DNA of 64,000 nucleotides from an uncultured Burkholderiales bacterium (GCA_946480465.1 CAMLJY010000019.1:26987-90986), one strand, 5' to 3'; positions 8,858-18,461 are shown, counted from the first letter of the stretch. The notes: generated by a model not told the origin, from the sequence alone. Program-made: numbers and translations.

Positions 8858-9823
8858 TCACTCGTCCAGCTGCAAGCGGATCACCGCATCGGCGGCCGGT
8901 GTCGCGCAAGACTCGTCATCCTCGTCGAAGGCCTTGTCGCCGGCCGGATCGGCCTGCCCTGTCGGCTTGATCGTGGTGAACGGGTACAGGTTCCGGTCCA
9001 TCATGTGCGACAGCGTGATGTTGCCCATCGCGCTGAACATGTTGTCGATGCGGCCGGGGTACTGCTTCTCCCACTCGCGGATCATCTTCTTCACCTGCAC
9101 CCGCTGCAGGTTGTCCTGGCTGCCGCACAGGGTGCACGGGATGATCGGGAACTGCCGGTGCGCGGCCCAGCGCTCGAGGTCGGTCTCGGCCACGTAGGCC
9201 AGCGGGCGGATCACGGTGTGGCGGCCGTCGTCGCTGACCAGCTTGGGCGGCATGCCCTTCATGCGGCTGCCGAAGAACATGTTCATCAGCAGCGTCACCA
9301 CCATGTCGTCGCGATGGTGGCCCAGCGCGATCTTGGTGGCGCCCAGTTCGCCCGCCACCCGGTACAGGATGCCGCGCCGCAGGCGCGAGCACAGCGAGCA
9401 CATCGTCTTGCCCTCGGGCACCAGCCGCTTGACGATGCTGTACGTGTCCTGGTTCTCGATGTGGAAGGGCACGCCGCGGCTTTCCAGGTAGCGCGGCAGC
9501 ACGTCGGCCGGGAAGCCAGGTTGTTTCTGGTCGAGGTTGACCGCCACGATGTCGAAGCGGATCGGCGCCCGTTCGCGCAGCGACAGCAGGATGTCCAGCA
9601 ACGCGTAGCTGTCCTTGCCGCCGGACAGGCAGACCATCACCTTGTCGCCGTCCTCGATCATGTTGAAGTCGGCGATGGCCTGGCCTACCTGCCGATGCAG
9701 GCGCTTGCTGAGCTTGTTCGCTTCGAACGCCTGCTTGCGCGCCGCCTTGTCCTGCGCCTCGGCATCCGGGGCGGCGGCCTCCGGGGCCGCGGCCTCCACC
9801 CCCTGGTCGACCACGCTGTTCAT
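8858..9823 (-). CDS. ttcA: tRNA 2-thiocytidine biosynthesis protein TtcA
   Basis: An ATP-dependent, Fe-S-containing enzyme that thiolates C32 of certain tRNAs. The 321-residue product has the PP-loop SGGKDS at 67-72 and two CxxC pairs, C142/C145 (CSLC) and C230/C233 (CTLC). The motif GHHRDD around 169-173 follows. The C-terminal ~35 residues are an acidic tail beyond the family core. ATG 9823 overlaps the folB stop by 4 bases, indicating co-expression with folB. Confidence 0.96.
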   Translation of the reverse strand: MNSVVDQGVEAAAPEAAAPDAEAQDKAARKQAFEANKLSKRLHRQVGQAIADFNMIEDGDKVMVCLSGGKDSYALLDILLSLRERAPIRFDIVAVNLDQKQPGFPADVLPRYLESRGVPFHIENQDTYSIVKRLVPEGKTMCSLCSRLRRGILYRVAGELGATKIALGHHRDDMVVTLLMNMFFGSRMKGMPPKLVSDDGRHTVIRPLAYVAETDLERWAAHRQFPIIPCTLCGSQDNLQRVQVKKMIREWEKQYPGRIDNMFSAMGNITLSHMMDRNLYPFTTIKPTGQADPAGDKAFDEDDESCATPAADAVIRLQLDE

Positions 9824-10218
9824 GCCGCTTCCTTCATCGCAAACACCTCGCAGCCGACCGCCTCGCAGTCGGGGTAGACATCCGGCTTCTCGGTCGAGAC
9901 GCGCGCGGCCCGCACGCTGGGGTGCGCCAGCATCAGCTTCAGCACGTCGTCGGCCAGCGTCTCCTGCAGGTGGATGTGGCCCTGCTTCACGCGCTGCGCG
10001 ATCGAGCGGCGCATGAAGTCGTAGTCCAGCACCTCTTCCAGCTGGTCGTGCTGTGGCGTGGAGACGGCCAGCGGCACGTACAGGTCGACGTTGATCAGCA
10101 CCCGCTGCTCGCCCTTCTTCTCGAAGTCGTGCACGCCGATGTTGATCCACACCTCGTAGTTGCGCAGGAAGAGCCGGCGGCAGTCCTGCAGGCAGGGGTT
10201 GGTGAGCAGGGATTGCAT
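9820..10218 (-). CDS. folB: dihydroneopterin aldolase
   Basis: Converts dihydroneopterin to 6-hydroxymethyl-dihydropterin in folate synthesis. At 132 residues it has family length. The N-terminal [23 protein letters not shown] holds the conserved GxHxxEK-type segment. [11 protein letters not shown] and a glutamate in [10 protein letters not shown] follow, then [18 protein letters not shown] with the active-site lysine in the EKP motif. It sits between an SDR gene and ttcA, 5 bases from the SDR stop. The SDR partner may also act on pterins. Confidence 0.93.
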   Translation of the reverse strand: MQSLLTNPCLQDCRRLFLRNYEVWINIGVHDFEKKGEQRVLINVDLYVPLAVSTPQHDQLEEVLDYDFMRRSIAQRVKQGHIHLQETLADDVLKLMLAHPSVRAARVSTEKPDVYPDCEAVGCEVFAMKEAA

Positions 10219-10223
10219 CGGAC

Positions 10224-11024
10224 TCAGTCAGCAGAACGGGACAGGAACATCACGTCGCGCGGCTGGGGCAGCAGGTGCTGGCCGCCGTCGACGAGCAGCG
10301 TGGTGCCGGTGATCGCGGGCGATTCGAGCAGGAAGCGCACGGCGCGCGCGATGTCGGCGGGGGTGGACGAGCGCTCCAGCGGCGTCATGCGGTGCGAGCG
10401 CGCGAATTCGTCGGCGGACATCGTGCCCGACAGCAGCGTGATGCCCGGCGACACGCCGCACACCCGCACCGTGGGCGCCAGTGCCTGCGCAAGCACCACC
10501 GTCGCGGCCTCGAGGGCGGCCTTCGACAGCGTGTACGACAGGTAGTCGGGATTCGGGTTCGCGAGCTTCTGGTCGAGCAGGTTGACGACGCAGCCGCGCG
10601 CCGGCTGGCCGCCTGCCGTCCGGCTGCGCAGGTGCTCGTGCAGCGCCCGCGCCAGCACGATCGCCGGCGCGGTGTTGGCGCGCCAGTGCCTGTCCATCGA
10701 CGACAGCGTGAAGCTCGCGACGTCGTCGTACTCGAAGAGCGAGGCGTTGTTGACGACCGCGTCGAGCCGGCCCAGTCGCAGCAGCACCGAAGGCACCAGT
10801 GCCTCGCAGGCGGCGGCGTCGGCCAGGTCGGCCTGGAACACCTCGGCGCGCCCCTGGGCGCGCTGCGCCTCGGCCGCGGTGGCTTCGGCGTCGGCGAAGG
10901 AGTGGTGGCAGTGCAGCGCCAGGTCCCAGCCCGCCTCGCCCAGCGCCAGCGCGATCTCGCGCCCGATGCGCCGGGCCGCGCCGGTGACCAGCACCACGGG
11001 TCGGGAAGGAGAGGGGGCGGACAT
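10224..11024 (-). CDS. SDR family oxidoreductase, FolM/pteridine reductase-like
   Basis: A short-chain dehydrogenase of 266 residues. The nucleotide-binding motif is TGAARRIG at 14-21, where the double Arg favours NADPH. NNAS follows near residue 93 and the catalytic YTLSK near 170. TGxxRRIG plus location immediately upstream of folB suggest a dihydromonapterin or pteridine reductase (FolM-like); this is inference from context. ATG 11024 was chosen because it precedes the first beta-strand. The MidA-type gene starts divergently 18 bases away. Confidence 0.85.
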   Translation of the reverse strand: MSAPSPSRPVVLVTGAARRIGREIALALGEAGWDLALHCHHSFADAEATAAEAQRAQGRAEVFQADLADAAACEALVPSVLLRLGRLDAVVNNASLFEYDDVASFTLSSMDRHWRANTAPAIVLARALHEHLRSRTAGGQPARGCVVNLLDQKLANPNPDYLSYTLSKAALEAATVVLAQALAPTVRVCGVSPGITLLSGTMSADEFARSHRMTPLERSSTPADIARAVRFLLESPAITGTTLLVDGGQHLLPQPRDVMFLSRSAD

Positions 11025-11030
11025 GCTTCC

Positions 11031-11036
11031 TACAAT
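11031..11036 (+). promoter_or_regulatory. -10-like box TACAAT, leaderless start for midA-type gene
   Basis: TACAAT ends 6 bases before the ATG at 11043, so transcription would start at or next to the A of the start codon. There is no ribosome-binding site between them. No clear -35 box is seen; that region overlaps the start of the divergent SDR gene. Confidence 0.45.
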
Positions 11037-11042
11037 GCCGCG

Positions 11043-12143
11043 ATGAGTGCGGCGAGCGAACCCGACAGTGTATCCAGGCCCCTGGCCGACGTAATCCGAA
11101 GGGCCGTGGCCGACGCTGGCGGCTGGTTGCCGTTCGACCGCTTCATGGCGCTGGCGCTGTATGAACCGGGACTGGGCTACTACGCCCATGCCGCGCCCAA
11201 GTTCGGGCTGATGCCCGCATCCGGCAGCGACTTCGTCACCGCCCCGGAGCTGTCGCCACTCTTTGGCCGGGCCCTGGCGGTGCAGGTGCGCCAGACGCTG
11301 GAAGCGGCCGGCTCGGGCCAGGTGATCGAGTTCGGTGCCGGCTCCGGCGCGCTGGCCGAGCAGCTGCTGGAAGCGCTGGGCGACGCCGTGCAGGACTACG
11401 CCATCGTCGACCTGTCCGGCGTGCTGCGGGTGCGCCAGCAGGCCCGGCTGGCGCGCTTCGGCCCCCGCGTGCGCTGGCTGGACCGGCTGCCGGAGGCGAT
11501 CACCGGCGTCGTCGTCGGCAACGAGGTGCTCGATGCGATGCCGGTGCAGCTGCTGCATTGGGACGGCGCGCAATGGTTCGAGCGCGGCGTCGTGGCCGAG
11601 GGTGAAGGCTGGGCCTGGATCGACCGCCCGACGGCGCTGCGGCCGCCGCTGGACGTGCCGTTCCCGCCGGGCACGGTGACCGAGATCCATGCGCAGGCCG
11701 AGGCCTTCATCGCCAGCCTCGCCGATCGCCTGCTGCGCGGTGCCGCGTACTTCATCGACTATGGATTCCCGGAATCCGAGTACTACCACCCTCAGCGCGC
11801 CGGTGGCACGCTGATGTGCCACCGCGCCCACCGCGCCGATCCCGATCCGCTCTCCGACGTGGGCCTGAAGGACATCACGGCGCACGTCAATTTCACCGGC
11901 ATCGCGCTGGCGGCGCAGAACGCGGGGCTGGACGTGCTGGGCTACACCTCGCAGGCGCGATTCCTGCTGAACTGCGGTCTGCTGGGCCTGCTGGAACCGG
12001 CCGATGCGGCCCAGCGCGGCATGGCGCAGAAGCTGATCACCGAGCACGAGATGGGCGAGTTGTTCAAGGTCATCGCGGTCGGCCGCGGCCTGGCCATCGA
12101 CCCGGTCGGATTCAGCAGCGGCGACCGTACGCACCGCCTCTGA
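11043..12143 (+). CDS. class I SAM-dependent methyltransferase, MidA/NDUFAF7 family
   Basis: A 366-residue protein of the MidA/NDUFAF7 family, whose eukaryotic member methylates an arginine of complex I subunit NDUFS2. The bacterial substrate is not established. Visible features are the N-terminal FMALALYEPGLGYYA and SDFVTAPELSPLFG, and the SAM motif VIEFGAGSGALAEQLL near residue 97. VVGNEVLDAMPV follows around 157-168, then IDYGFPESEYYHPQR and a C-terminal LITEHEMGELFKVI. The start is predicted to be leaderless. Confidence 0.9.
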   Translation: MSAASEPDSVSRPLADVIRRAVADAGGWLPFDRFMALALYEPGLGYYAHAAPKFGLMPASGSDFVTAPELSPLFGRALAVQVRQTLEAAGSGQVIEFGAGSGALAEQLLEALGDAVQDYAIVDLSGVLRVRQQARLARFGPRVRWLDRLPEAITGVVVGNEVLDAMPVQLLHWDGAQWFERGVVAEGEGWAWIDRPTALRPPLDVPFPPGTVTEIHAQAEAFIASLADRLLRGAAYFIDYGFPESEYYHPQRAGGTLMCHRAHRADPDPLSDVGLKDITAHVNFTGIALAAQNAGLDVLGYTSQARFLLNCGLLGLLEPADAAQRGMAQKLITEHEMGELFKVIAVGRGLAIDPVGFSSGDRTHRL

Positions 12144-12167
12144 CCGCCTCTGACCGGCTTCGGCACG

Positions 12168-12359
12168 ATGCGCTGGCTGCTCGTCTTCCTGCTGGCCTCG
12201 CTGGTCTTCAGCGGCCTGCGCAGTTGGTTGCAGAAGATCGGGCTGGGCAAGTTGCCGGGCGACTTCACGCTGCGCGTGCGCGGCCGCGAGCTTTACCTGC
12301 CGATCGCGTCCAGCCTGCTGCTGAGCGTGCTGGCGGGCCTGATCGGCCTGCTGATCTGA
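12168..12359 (+). CDS. DUF2905 family small membrane protein
   Basis: A 63-residue protein with two hydrophobic segments (about 2-17 and 47-63). A basic loop with LGKLPGDFTLRVRGRELYLPI lies between them, matching the DUF2905 family. Function unknown. It lies 24 bases after the MidA-type gene and probably shares its transcript. It converges with cca, whose stop begins 2 bases beyond its own. Confidence 0.88.
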   Translation: MRWLLVFLLASLVFSGLRSWLQKIGLGKLPGDFTLRVRGRELYLPIASSLLLSVLAGLIGLLI

Positions 12360-12360
12360 G

Positions 12361-13593
12361 TCACTCGGCCAGGCCGGCGCCGCGGATGGCCTGTGCGCGG
12401 GCCTGCCCGATCGCGGCACCGATCGCCGGCCCGGTCTGGCGGCGTGCTATCGCCTCGGCGGCCACCGCCGCGGTATCCACCGCTCGTGCGGCGGCGAGGG
12501 CGGCTGCCAGGTGCGGCCGGGGCGCGTAGGGCTGCTCTTCCAGGCCCAGCCGGCCGCGCGCATCGCATTCGCAGGCCAGCAGCAGTTCACCGAAGCGGTC
12601 CGGCCGGCGCCAGGCGTCGCAGCGCTCGAAGAGGCGCACCAGCGCCTTCGCGTTCAGCCCCTGGCTGCGGTGGATGTGGCCGTGCTCGCGCGCGACCAGC
12701 ACGGCCAGCGCGCGGCAGTCGGCCGGCACGCGCCAGCGTTCACACACCGCTTCGGCAAGCGCGACGCTGCGCGCCTCGTGGGCGATGTGGCGCGGCCATT
12801 CGTCGACCGGCGTCGTGCCCTTGCCGAGGTCGTGGCACAGGCAGGCGAAGCGCACCGTCAGCGGGGCCTGCAGGCGCGCTGCCATGCGCAGCACCATCAG
12901 CAGGTGCTCGCCGGTGTCCACTTCGGGGTGGTGCGCCTCGGGCTGCGGCACGCCCCACAGGCGATCGACCTCCGGCAGCAGCCGGGCCAGCGCGCCGCAT
13001 TGGCGCAGCACCTGGAGCATGCGGTCCGGCCGCTGCTCCATCAGCCCGCGCGACAGTTCCTGCCAGACCCGCTCGGGCACCAGCGCATCGACTTCGCCGG
13101 CTTCCACCATGCGCGCGCCGAGCGCCATGGTTTCGGGCGCGATCCCGAAGTCGGCATAGCGGGCGGCCAGCCGTGCCAGCCGCAGCAGCCGCACCGGGTC
13201 GTCGGCGAATGCCTCGGAGACGTGGCGCAACACGCGCGCCCGCAGGTCGCGCTGGCCGCCGTAGGGGTCGACCAGCGCACCGGTGACGGGGTCTTCGGCG
13301 ATGGCGTTGATCGTCAGGTCGCGCCGTGCCAGGTCCTGCTCGATCGTCACGTCCGGCGCGGCCTGGAACTGGAAGCCGTGGTAGCCGCGGCCCGACTTGC
13401 GCTCGGTGCGCGCGAGCGCGTATTCCTCATGCGTCTGCGGGTGCAGGAAGACCGGGAAGTCGCGGCCCACCGGCTTGTAGCCGGCCGCGACCATCTCCTC
13501 CGGCGTGCTGCCGACGACGACCCAGTCGTGGTCGTTCACCGGCAGCCCCAGCAGCCGGTCGCGGACCGCGCCGCCGACGATGAAGGCCTTCAA
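12361..13593 (-). CDS. cca: CCA tRNA nucleotidyltransferase with HD domain
   Basis: Adds or repairs the 3' CCA of tRNAs. The 410-residue product begins with the class II motif [13 protein letters not shown] and the catalytic DHDW pair near residues 21-24. [11 protein letters not shown] follows near 110. The C-terminal half contains an HD domain (CLCHDLGKG near 255), as in the multifunctional Cca with phosphodiesterase and phosphatase activities. The conserved N-terminus places the start at a TTG codon (13593). No in-frame ATG or GTG lies between it and the upstream stop. Confidence 0.94.
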   Translation of the reverse strand: MKAFIVGGAVRDRLLGLPVNDHDWVVVGSTPEEMVAAGYKPVGRDFPVFLHPQTHEEYALARTERKSGRGYHGFQFQAAPDVTIEQDLARRDLTINAIAEDPVTGALVDPYGGQRDLRARVLRHVSEAFADDPVRLLRLARLAARYADFGIAPETMALGARMVEAGEVDALVPERVWQELSRGLMEQRPDRMLQVLRQCGALARLLPEVDRLWGVPQPEAHHPEVDTGEHLLMVLRMAARLQAPLTVRFACLCHDLGKGTTPVDEWPRHIAHEARSVALAEAVCERWRVPADCRALAVLVAREHGHIHRSQGLNAKALVRLFERCDAWRRPDRFGELLLACECDARGRLGLEEQPYAPRPHLAAALAAARAVDTAAVAAEAIARRQTGPAIGAAIGQARAQAIRGAGLAE

Positions 13594-13645
13594 CGAGATG
13601 ACTCTTGAGGTGTGCGGCCGGGACGGCGTTGCGGTGCCCGGGGCT

Positions 13646-15676
13646 TCAGGGCAGCTCGCCGTTCACCGGCACGGCGCCATCACGCGGGCCGATGGGAGGG
13701 CCGAGGCGGCTCTTCATCGCCGGCGGCTGCCGGTTCAGCAGGGCGGCGTAGATGGCGGTGTTCGACACCACCTTCTTCACGTAGTCGCGCGTCTCGTTGA
13801 ACGGTACCGCCTCGGCCCAGGCCGCCGGCTCCAGCACCGGGCCCTCGCGCCAGCGCCGCGGTCGGCCGGGACCGGCGTTGTAGGCCGCGGCGGCCATCGG
13901 CTGCGAGCCGGAGAGGTCGTCCAGCACCATCTTCAGGTAGCTCGTGCCCAGGCGCAGGTTCAGCGCGGGGTCGAAGATCAGCTCGCCCCGCGCCGGATTG
14001 AAGTCCTGGCCGATCTTCCTCGCCACCCATCTCGCCGTGGCGGGCATCAGCTGCATCAGGCCCGCGGCCCCGGCGTGGGAGCGCAGGTTGGGCATGAAGC
14101 GCGTCTCCTGCCGGATGATGCCCAGCACGAAGGCCGGCTCCAGCTTCGCCGCATGGGCGGCTTGCTGGATCTCGGGCATGAAGGGCGTCGGGTATCGCGT
14201 GGCCAGATCGAACTCGGTGCGGGTGCGTTCGCTGGTGTTGATGCAGAGTTGCCAGTCCCCCACCTCGCAGGCCCAGCGGGCCGCGGCAAGCAGCTCGCGA
14301 TCGCCCAGGCCGCGCAGCGTGAAGTTCCATTCGCGCCGCGCCTCGTCCCGCAGCCCCAGCGTGACCAGGTGCATCGCGCGGAGGAAGCCGGGTGTGTTGC
14401 GCGCCGTCTCGCGTTCGGCGGGGGTCGTCGGGGCGGCATTCGGCGGCAGGACGGGCACCTGGTCCAGGTCCTCGGTGGCCAACTGGCCGTAGAAGTGCAG
14501 CGGGCTGGCCAGTTCAACCAGGTGGCGCCGGGCTTCGGCACGCTGCGCGTCACCTTCCGTGCCTTGCTTGGCGGTGGCCTGCAGCGCGCGCGCTTTCCAG
14601 TAGATCCAGGCGGTGTCGGCCTGCTGGGCCGGACTCATGGCAGCCACGGCCTTCAGCACCAGTGCCCAGCGGTCGCGCGCCTGCGGCGAACGCAGCGCAC
14701 TGCGTGCGGCCCAGGCCAGGGTCTCGTCTGTCCAGCCGGGCTCGTCCGCATGTGCCGTGGGCAGCAGCGACCAGGCGCGGCGGAAGTGCGCCAGCGAATC
14801 GGCCGAGAGCCTGAACGCAGACTGGCGACCGATGCTGGCCCACAACCAAGCCGCTTGCGCCGGCCCCAGTGCCGGCTGCCGTTTGTCCTCGACCAGCGCA
14901 ATCGCGGCATCGGCATCGTTCGCGGCCAGGCGCATCAGCGCCAGCGTGCGCAGTTCCTGCCGGTTGCGCGTGGCCGCCAGCCGCCGCTTGAGGAAGGCCG
15001 CCGGCCTGTCCAGCGCTTCGGCGGCATCCTTCGGTGCGATGCCCGCGACCAGTTCCGCGGCGGCCCGTGCCGCTGCCGGCTTGTTGGCATCGACGGACAG
15101 CCGGGCCTTGCGCCAGGCATCGTCGGCGGTGAAGCGCTTGGCGTCGACCATCGCGGTGGCCAGCATGTGGCAGCCATCGTCGAGGTTCGGCTGGGCGAAC
15201 CAGGCGCTGCGGGCGGCGTCGCGCACGTCGCGGCCGGCCAGGTGCTCGGTCAGCAGCCACCAGCAGGTGACCTCGCGGTCGTCGTTCATGCGAAAGCGCG
15301 GGTATTCGCGCGCGATCGCCGGGAAGTCGCGCCGGCGGCCCAGTTCGAGCAGCCAGTCGTTGCGCAGCCGGTCTTCCAGGTAGCTGCCCGGCCAGCGGGC
15401 GTAGAAGGCCTCGATCTCGTCGGCCGTCACCTCGTTGAGGCGTGCGACCAGCTCCCAGTACTCGGCCCAGATGGCCAGCGGATGCTGTGCCTGCTGCAGC
15501 GCGACCCGTGCAGAGACGAGCCGGTTGCGGTCACGCTTGCGCAGCGCTTCGCGGGCTTCGACGACCTGCGCGTCACCTGGGACGGCTTGGGACTGGACGG
15601 CTGGCGTCAGCGCGAGCAGGCCGAGCGCCGCAAGCAGCGCGCGGGGGATGAATCGGGTCGGGAATCGGCGGGGCAT
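13646..15676 (-). CDS. slt: soluble lytic murein transglycosylase (Slt70 type)
   Basis: A periplasmic enzyme that cleaves glycan strands to 1,6-anhydro-muropeptides. The 676-residue product has an N-terminal signal peptide (about residues 1-30, ending AVQSQA). A long alpha-superhelical U-domain follows, then a C-terminal SLT domain. The catalytic glutamate is E524 in [18 protein letters not shown] and AAYNAGPGR follow. The usual serine after the glutamate is threonine here. ATG 15676 gives the signal peptide; the frame extends to 15796 without good start evidence. It lies 50 bases upstream of cca on the same strand. Confidence 0.93.
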   Translation of the reverse strand: MPRRFPTRFIPRALLAALGLLALTPAVQSQAVPGDAQVVEAREALRKRDRNRLVSARVALQQAQHPLAIWAEYWELVARLNEVTADEIEAFYARWPGSYLEDRLRNDWLLELGRRRDFPAIAREYPRFRMNDDREVTCWWLLTEHLAGRDVRDAARSAWFAQPNLDDGCHMLATAMVDAKRFTADDAWRKARLSVDANKPAAARAAAELVAGIAPKDAAEALDRPAAFLKRRLAATRNRQELRTLALMRLAANDADAAIALVEDKRQPALGPAQAAWLWASIGRQSAFRLSADSLAHFRRAWSLLPTAHADEPGWTDETLAWAARSALRSPQARDRWALVLKAVAAMSPAQQADTAWIYWKARALQATAKQGTEGDAQRAEARRHLVELASPLHFYGQLATEDLDQVPVLPPNAAPTTPAERETARNTPGFLRAMHLVTLGLRDEARREWNFTLRGLGDRELLAAARWACEVGDWQLCINTSERTRTEFDLATRYPTPFMPEIQQAAHAAKLEPAFVLGIIRQETRFMPNLRSHAGAAGLMQLMPATARWVARKIGQDFNPARGELIFDPALNLRLGTSYLKMVLDDLSGSQPMAAAAYNAGPGRPRRWREGPVLEPAAWAEAVPFNETRDYVKKVVSNTAIYAALLNRQPPAMKSRLGPPIGPRDGAVPVNGELP

Positions 15677-15803
15677 CAGGGGCAAGGGGCACGTTGTCGC
15701 ACCCGCGAAACCACTGTAACGCACGACCCGCGCCGCGGCTGACCAAAGTCCGCACGGCCGGGTCGGTGGGAGTCCGCGCCAGGCCGCGCCCGGCACCGTC
15801 CGA

Positions 15804-16484
15804 TCAGCGGGACGTGCGGTACGGCTCCTCGAACGCGAGGAACTCTTTCTCTTCTAGGGCGTCGTGCACCCAGGCGGAAACGCCAGCGCTTGCCCACACG
15901 CGTTCCATGTAGGCGCCGATGGCGGGCGGCACCGGCAGGGCGTAGGTGCGCAGGCGGGCGACGACCGGCGCGAAGTACGCATCCGGGATGCTGAATTCGC
16001 CGAACAGGAAGGGCCCGCTGCTCTGATTCAGTGCGTCGGTCCACATCGTGACCAGACGCTGCAAATCGGCCTGCACCGCGGGCTGCTCGGCCAGCACTTT
16101 GGCGCCGACCTCGGGCAGCGACGCCTCGATGTTCATCGGGCAGGCATTTCGGAGCGCGCCGAAGCCGGAATGCATCTCGGCGCAGAGGCTGCGGGCGCGG
16201 GCGCGCTGCAGCCGGTCCCGCGGCCACAGCGCCCGGTCGGCGAACTTGTCGGCCGCGTACTCGGCGATCGCCAGCGTGTCCCACACGGCGAAGCCGTCGT
16301 CGACCAGCAGCGGCACCCGGCCGGTGGGCGAGAGCTTGGTGATGGCCTGCTTGAAGCGCGAATCGGGCTCGAAGCCGTCGAAGCGCAGCAGCTTCTCTTC
16401 GAACGGGATCTCGAACTGCGTCAACAGCACCCACGGGCGCATCGACCAGGACGAGTAATTCTTGTTGCCGATGTACAGCTGCAT
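15804..16484 (-). CDS. glutathione S-transferase family protein
   Basis: A 226-residue GST with an N-terminal thioredoxin-like domain (LYIGNKNYSSWSMRPWVLL at 3-21) and an all-alpha C-terminal domain. The Ser of the YSSWS segment is in the position of the usual glutathione-activating residue. GRVPLLVDDG and WDTLAIAEYAAD are the glutathione-binding pieces. The substrate cannot be told from sequence. ATG 16484 is preceded by GGAGTG at good spacing. Confidence 0.9.
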   Translation of the reverse strand: MQLYIGNKNYSSWSMRPWVLLTQFEIPFEEKLLRFDGFEPDSRFKQAITKLSPTGRVPLLVDDGFAVWDTLAIAEYAADKFADRALWPRDRLQRARARSLCAEMHSGFGALRNACPMNIEASLPEVGAKVLAEQPAVQADLQRLVTMWTDALNQSSGPFLFGEFSIPDAYFAPVVARLRTYALPVPPAIGAYMERVWASAGVSAWVHDALEEKEFLAFEEPYRTSR

Positions 16485-16567
16485 CACGAAATCACTCCAG
16501 CGGTTCAGGGAAGGTGGGGGCCGTGATCGTAGAGGGTGGCGCGGCGGCGTGGCATGAATCCGCCGTG

Positions 16568-17539
16568 TCACTGCGATGCGGCCGGCGCATCGGTGATCGC
16601 GGCGCGGGTGCGCGCGGCTTCATCGCGCACCCAGTCGGCGAAGGCCTTCAGCGCCGGGCGCATGCGGGCCTGCGGCAACAGGATCAGCCAGTAGCAGGTT
16701 TCTCCCGGGATGCGGCCGCCGGTGCCGAAGGGCTCCAGCAGCTCGCCGCGCGCGACGAGGTCATGCACCATCGGCAGCCGGGCCAGCGCCACGCCCTGGC
16801 CGGCGACGGCGCCTTGCACCTGCTGGTGGGTGTAGTTCAGGTAGATCCAGCGCCGCGGCTCCAGCTGCGGCTGGCCGTGCAGCTTCAGCCAGCGCCGCCA
16901 GCTCAGGAAGGCGGCGCTCGGTCGGTGGTCGTCCTCTTCCAGCAGCGCATGGGCGGCCAGGTCCGCCGCCGTGGCCAGGGGCGGGGCGGCGCCGCGGCGG
17001 GCCTGCTCGATCAGCCAGGGGCTGGCCATCGGCGACAGCGTCTCGCCGAACATCAGCTCCGCATGCGGCGGCACGTTGCGCGGAAAGTCGTAGCGCAGCA
17101 CGAGATCCACCTCCGGGTCATCCAGTTCGACCAGCTTGTCGCTGGCGGACAGCCGTATGTCGATGTCCGGGTGCTGACGCTGGAAGCGGTCCAGCCGGGG
17201 CATCAGCCAGAGCGTGGCGAAGGACGCGAAGGTGGAGACGTTGACGTGCTCGCGCCCGCGTTGCACGCGCAGCAGGCGCACGGTGCGGTCGATGCGCTCC
17301 AGCGAAGGCACCACGGCCTGCTGCAGCGCCGAGCCGGCCGCCGTCAGCTCCACGCGCCGGGTGCCCCGGTTGAAGAGGCTGGCCCCCAGCTCGTCTTCGA
17401 GCGCCTTGATCTGGCGGCTGACCGCCGACTGCGTCAGGAACAGCTCATCCGCCGCTGCGCTGAACGACAGCCGCCGCGCGACTGCCTCGAATGCGCGCAA
17501 TCCATCGAGCGACAACGGGCGCTGGCGCTGGGCATTCAT
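16568..17539 (-). CDS. LysR-type transcriptional regulator, GcvA-like
   Basis: A 323-residue LTTR. The N-terminal winged helix-turn-helix reads LRAFEAVARRLSFSAAADEL and then LTQSAVSRQIKALEDELG (about residues 14-53). A periplasmic-binding-protein-like effector domain follows. The SQSAVSRQIK style and the HVNVSTFASFATLWLMPRL segment resemble the GcvA branch. It is divergent from the DUF2917 gene across 90 bases that contain a CAATG/CATTG inverted repeat, so that gene is its most likely target. The effector is unknown. Confidence 0.92.
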   Translation of the reverse strand: MNAQRQRPLSLDGLRAFEAVARRLSFSAAADELFLTQSAVSRQIKALEDELGASLFNRGTRRVELTAAGSALQQAVVPSLERIDRTVRLLRVQRGREHVNVSTFASFATLWLMPRLDRFQRQHPDIDIRLSASDKLVELDDPEVDLVLRYDFPRNVPPHAELMFGETLSPMASPWLIEQARRGAAPPLATAADLAAHALLEEDDHRPSAAFLSWRRWLKLHGQPQLEPRRWIYLNYTHQQVQGAVAGQGVALARLPMVHDLVARGELLEPFGTGGRIPGETCYWLILLPQARMRPALKAFADWVRDEAARTRAAITDAPAASQ

Positions 17540-17552
17540 ATCAATCCCGCAT

Positions 17553-17576
17553 CAATGAGTCGTGGGCTTTGCATTG
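17553..17576. promoter_or_regulatory. candidate LysR operator (inverted repeat CAATG-N14-CATTG)
   Basis: Perfect 5-base arms at 17553-17557 and 17572-17576 lie between the divergent LysR gene and the DUF2917 gene. The position is right for an autoregulatory LTTR site. The arms are short, so chance is possible. Confidence 0.3.
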
Positions 17577-17629
17577 GACCACGGAGGACCAGATGCCGAT
17601 CATTACGGGTATTCACCAAGGAGATCGAC

Positions 17630-18106
17630 ATGAGCAAGCAGCATCAATCGACGAGCTGGCAGGTGTTGGCCCGGCCGGCCCGCCAACTGCGGCTGGACAG
17701 CGCAACCCGTCTGCAGGCACGCGCGGGCGGCTGGCTCAGCGTGGTCGAGGGCCGGGTCTGGATCACGCGTGATGGCGGTGGCCTGGACCACGTGCTCGAA
17801 CGCGGAGAGCGCTTCTGGCTGGCGCCGGGGCAGGGCGTGGTCGCGGAGCCCTGGCGCGCCGCCGAAGGCGCACAGCTGGCCTGGGCCCTGCCGGGCGAGG
17901 CGCGAGTTCAGGAGCCGGTGCGCCGCTTGGCCGCCCGCCCGGCCGAGGGCTGGGTCGAAGCCGGCTGGCGCGGCGTGGCCGCACTGCTGCGGGCTGCGGC
18001 CGGGCGCTTGCTGGCGGCCGCGCGCAGCGCCGATGCCATGGCCAGCCGGGCCCAGGGCAGCATCAGGGCCGGCGATTCCATGGCGTCCTGCGGGGCCGCC
18101 CAGTAA
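17630..18106 (+). CDS. DUF2917 domain protein
   Basis: A 158-residue protein. Residues ~18-85 match the DUF2917 pattern: LRLDSATRLQARAGGWLSVVEGRVWITRDG, a cupin-like beta domain with W-I-T-R-D-G and a later ERGERFWLAPGQ. The remaining ~65 residues are Ala/Arg-rich and hold no known motif. AAGGAGAT precedes the ATG at ideal spacing. Its last 199 bases overlap the convergent TfoX-like gene on the other strand, so the C-terminal tail is less certain than the domain. Function unknown; regulation by the divergent LysR is likely. Confidence 0.82.
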   Translation: MSKQHQSTSWQVLARPARQLRLDSATRLQARAGGWLSVVEGRVWITRDGGGLDHVLERGERFWLAPGQGVVAEPWRAAEGAQLAWALPGEARVQEPVRRLAARPAEGWVEAGWRGVAALLRAAAGRLLAAARSADAMASRAQGSIRAGDSMASCGAAQ

Positions 18107-18348
18107 GCCATCACGACCCGCTGCCCGTCCCGGGTGGCGTAGTCGAACGGGACGCTGCCCGCCGCCTCGAAGCGCGGGCGCGTCTCGTCATCGGTCTTCA
18201 AGTACAAGGTGTCGGCGGCGATCAGCGCGATGAAGTGCTCGTCCACATAGATGCCATGGCCGCCGAACATGCGCTTGGCGCGCGCCGGTCCCAGGGCCCC
18301 GAGCAGCTCCAGGCAGTGGGTCACGAACTCCGTGTCGGCGGTGGGCAT
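17908..18348 (-). CDS. TfoX N-terminal domain protein
   Basis: A 146-residue protein with the TfoX/Sxy N-terminal domain. CLELLGALGPARAKRMFGGHGIY at about 12-34 and TLYLKTDDETRPRFEAAGS are typical. The family includes competence regulators, but stand-alone N-terminal domains are of unknown role. The last ~40 residues are a basic, Ala/Pro-rich tail encoded where the gene overlaps DUF2917 on the other strand. A TACACT box ends 6 bases before ATG 18348, so a leaderless start is predicted. Confidence 0.85.
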   Translation of the reverse strand: MPTADTEFVTHCLELLGALGPARAKRMFGGHGIYVDEHFIALIAADTLYLKTDDETRPRFEAAGSVPFDYATRDGQRVVMAYWAAPQDAMESPALMLPWARLAMASALRAAASKRPAAARSSAATPRQPASTQPSAGRAAKRRTGS

Positions 18349-18354
18349 GCGGGC

Positions 18355-18360
18355 AGTGTA
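18355..18360 (-). promoter_or_regulatory. -10-like TACACT, leaderless start for TfoX-like gene
   Basis: On the minus strand TACACT is followed by 6 bases (GCCCGC) and then the ATG at 18348. There is no ribosome-binding site. A second, plus-strand -10-like box (CACAAT) begins 10 bases away, giving back-to-back promoters. Confidence 0.45.
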
Positions 18361-18369
18361 GGTGCGGGC

Positions 18370-18375
18370 CACAAT
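18370..18375 (+). promoter_or_regulatory. -10-like CACAAT before the leader frame of the cyclo-ligase gene
   Basis: CACAAT is followed by 8 bases and an ATG at 18384. That ATG opens a 25-codon frame ending on the cyclo-ligase start codon. No convincing -35 is visible. Confidence 0.35.
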
Positions 18376-18383
18376 CGCCCCCC

Positions 18384-18461
18384 ATGGATCCCCACGCTCA
18401 CTTCGTTCGCCGCCTCCCGGGGCGGCTTCAGCCCTCTTCGGCCGGCCGGGGCGCCGCATGA
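18384..18461 (+). promoter_or_regulatory. candidate 25-codon leader frame upstream of 5-formyl-THF cyclo-ligase
   Basis: ATG 18384 opens 25 sense codons (MDPHAHFVRRLPG...). The frame stops at TGA 18459-18461, overlapping the next ATG (18458) as ATGA. It includes the 14-base motif CTCACTTCGTTCGC (18397-18410) and a GCCGCC/GGCGGC hairpin (18409-18426). A frame of the same length and layout precedes yqgE. Translation of the peptide is not shown. Confidence 0.35.
18397..18410 (+). repeat. 14-base motif CTCACTTCGTTCGC, copy 1
   Basis: Identical to 49745-49758. Both copies sit 13-15 bases after an ATG that itself follows a -10-like box, and both precede a GC-rich hairpin and a gene start. It looks like an interspersed intergenic element. 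Confidence 0.55.
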
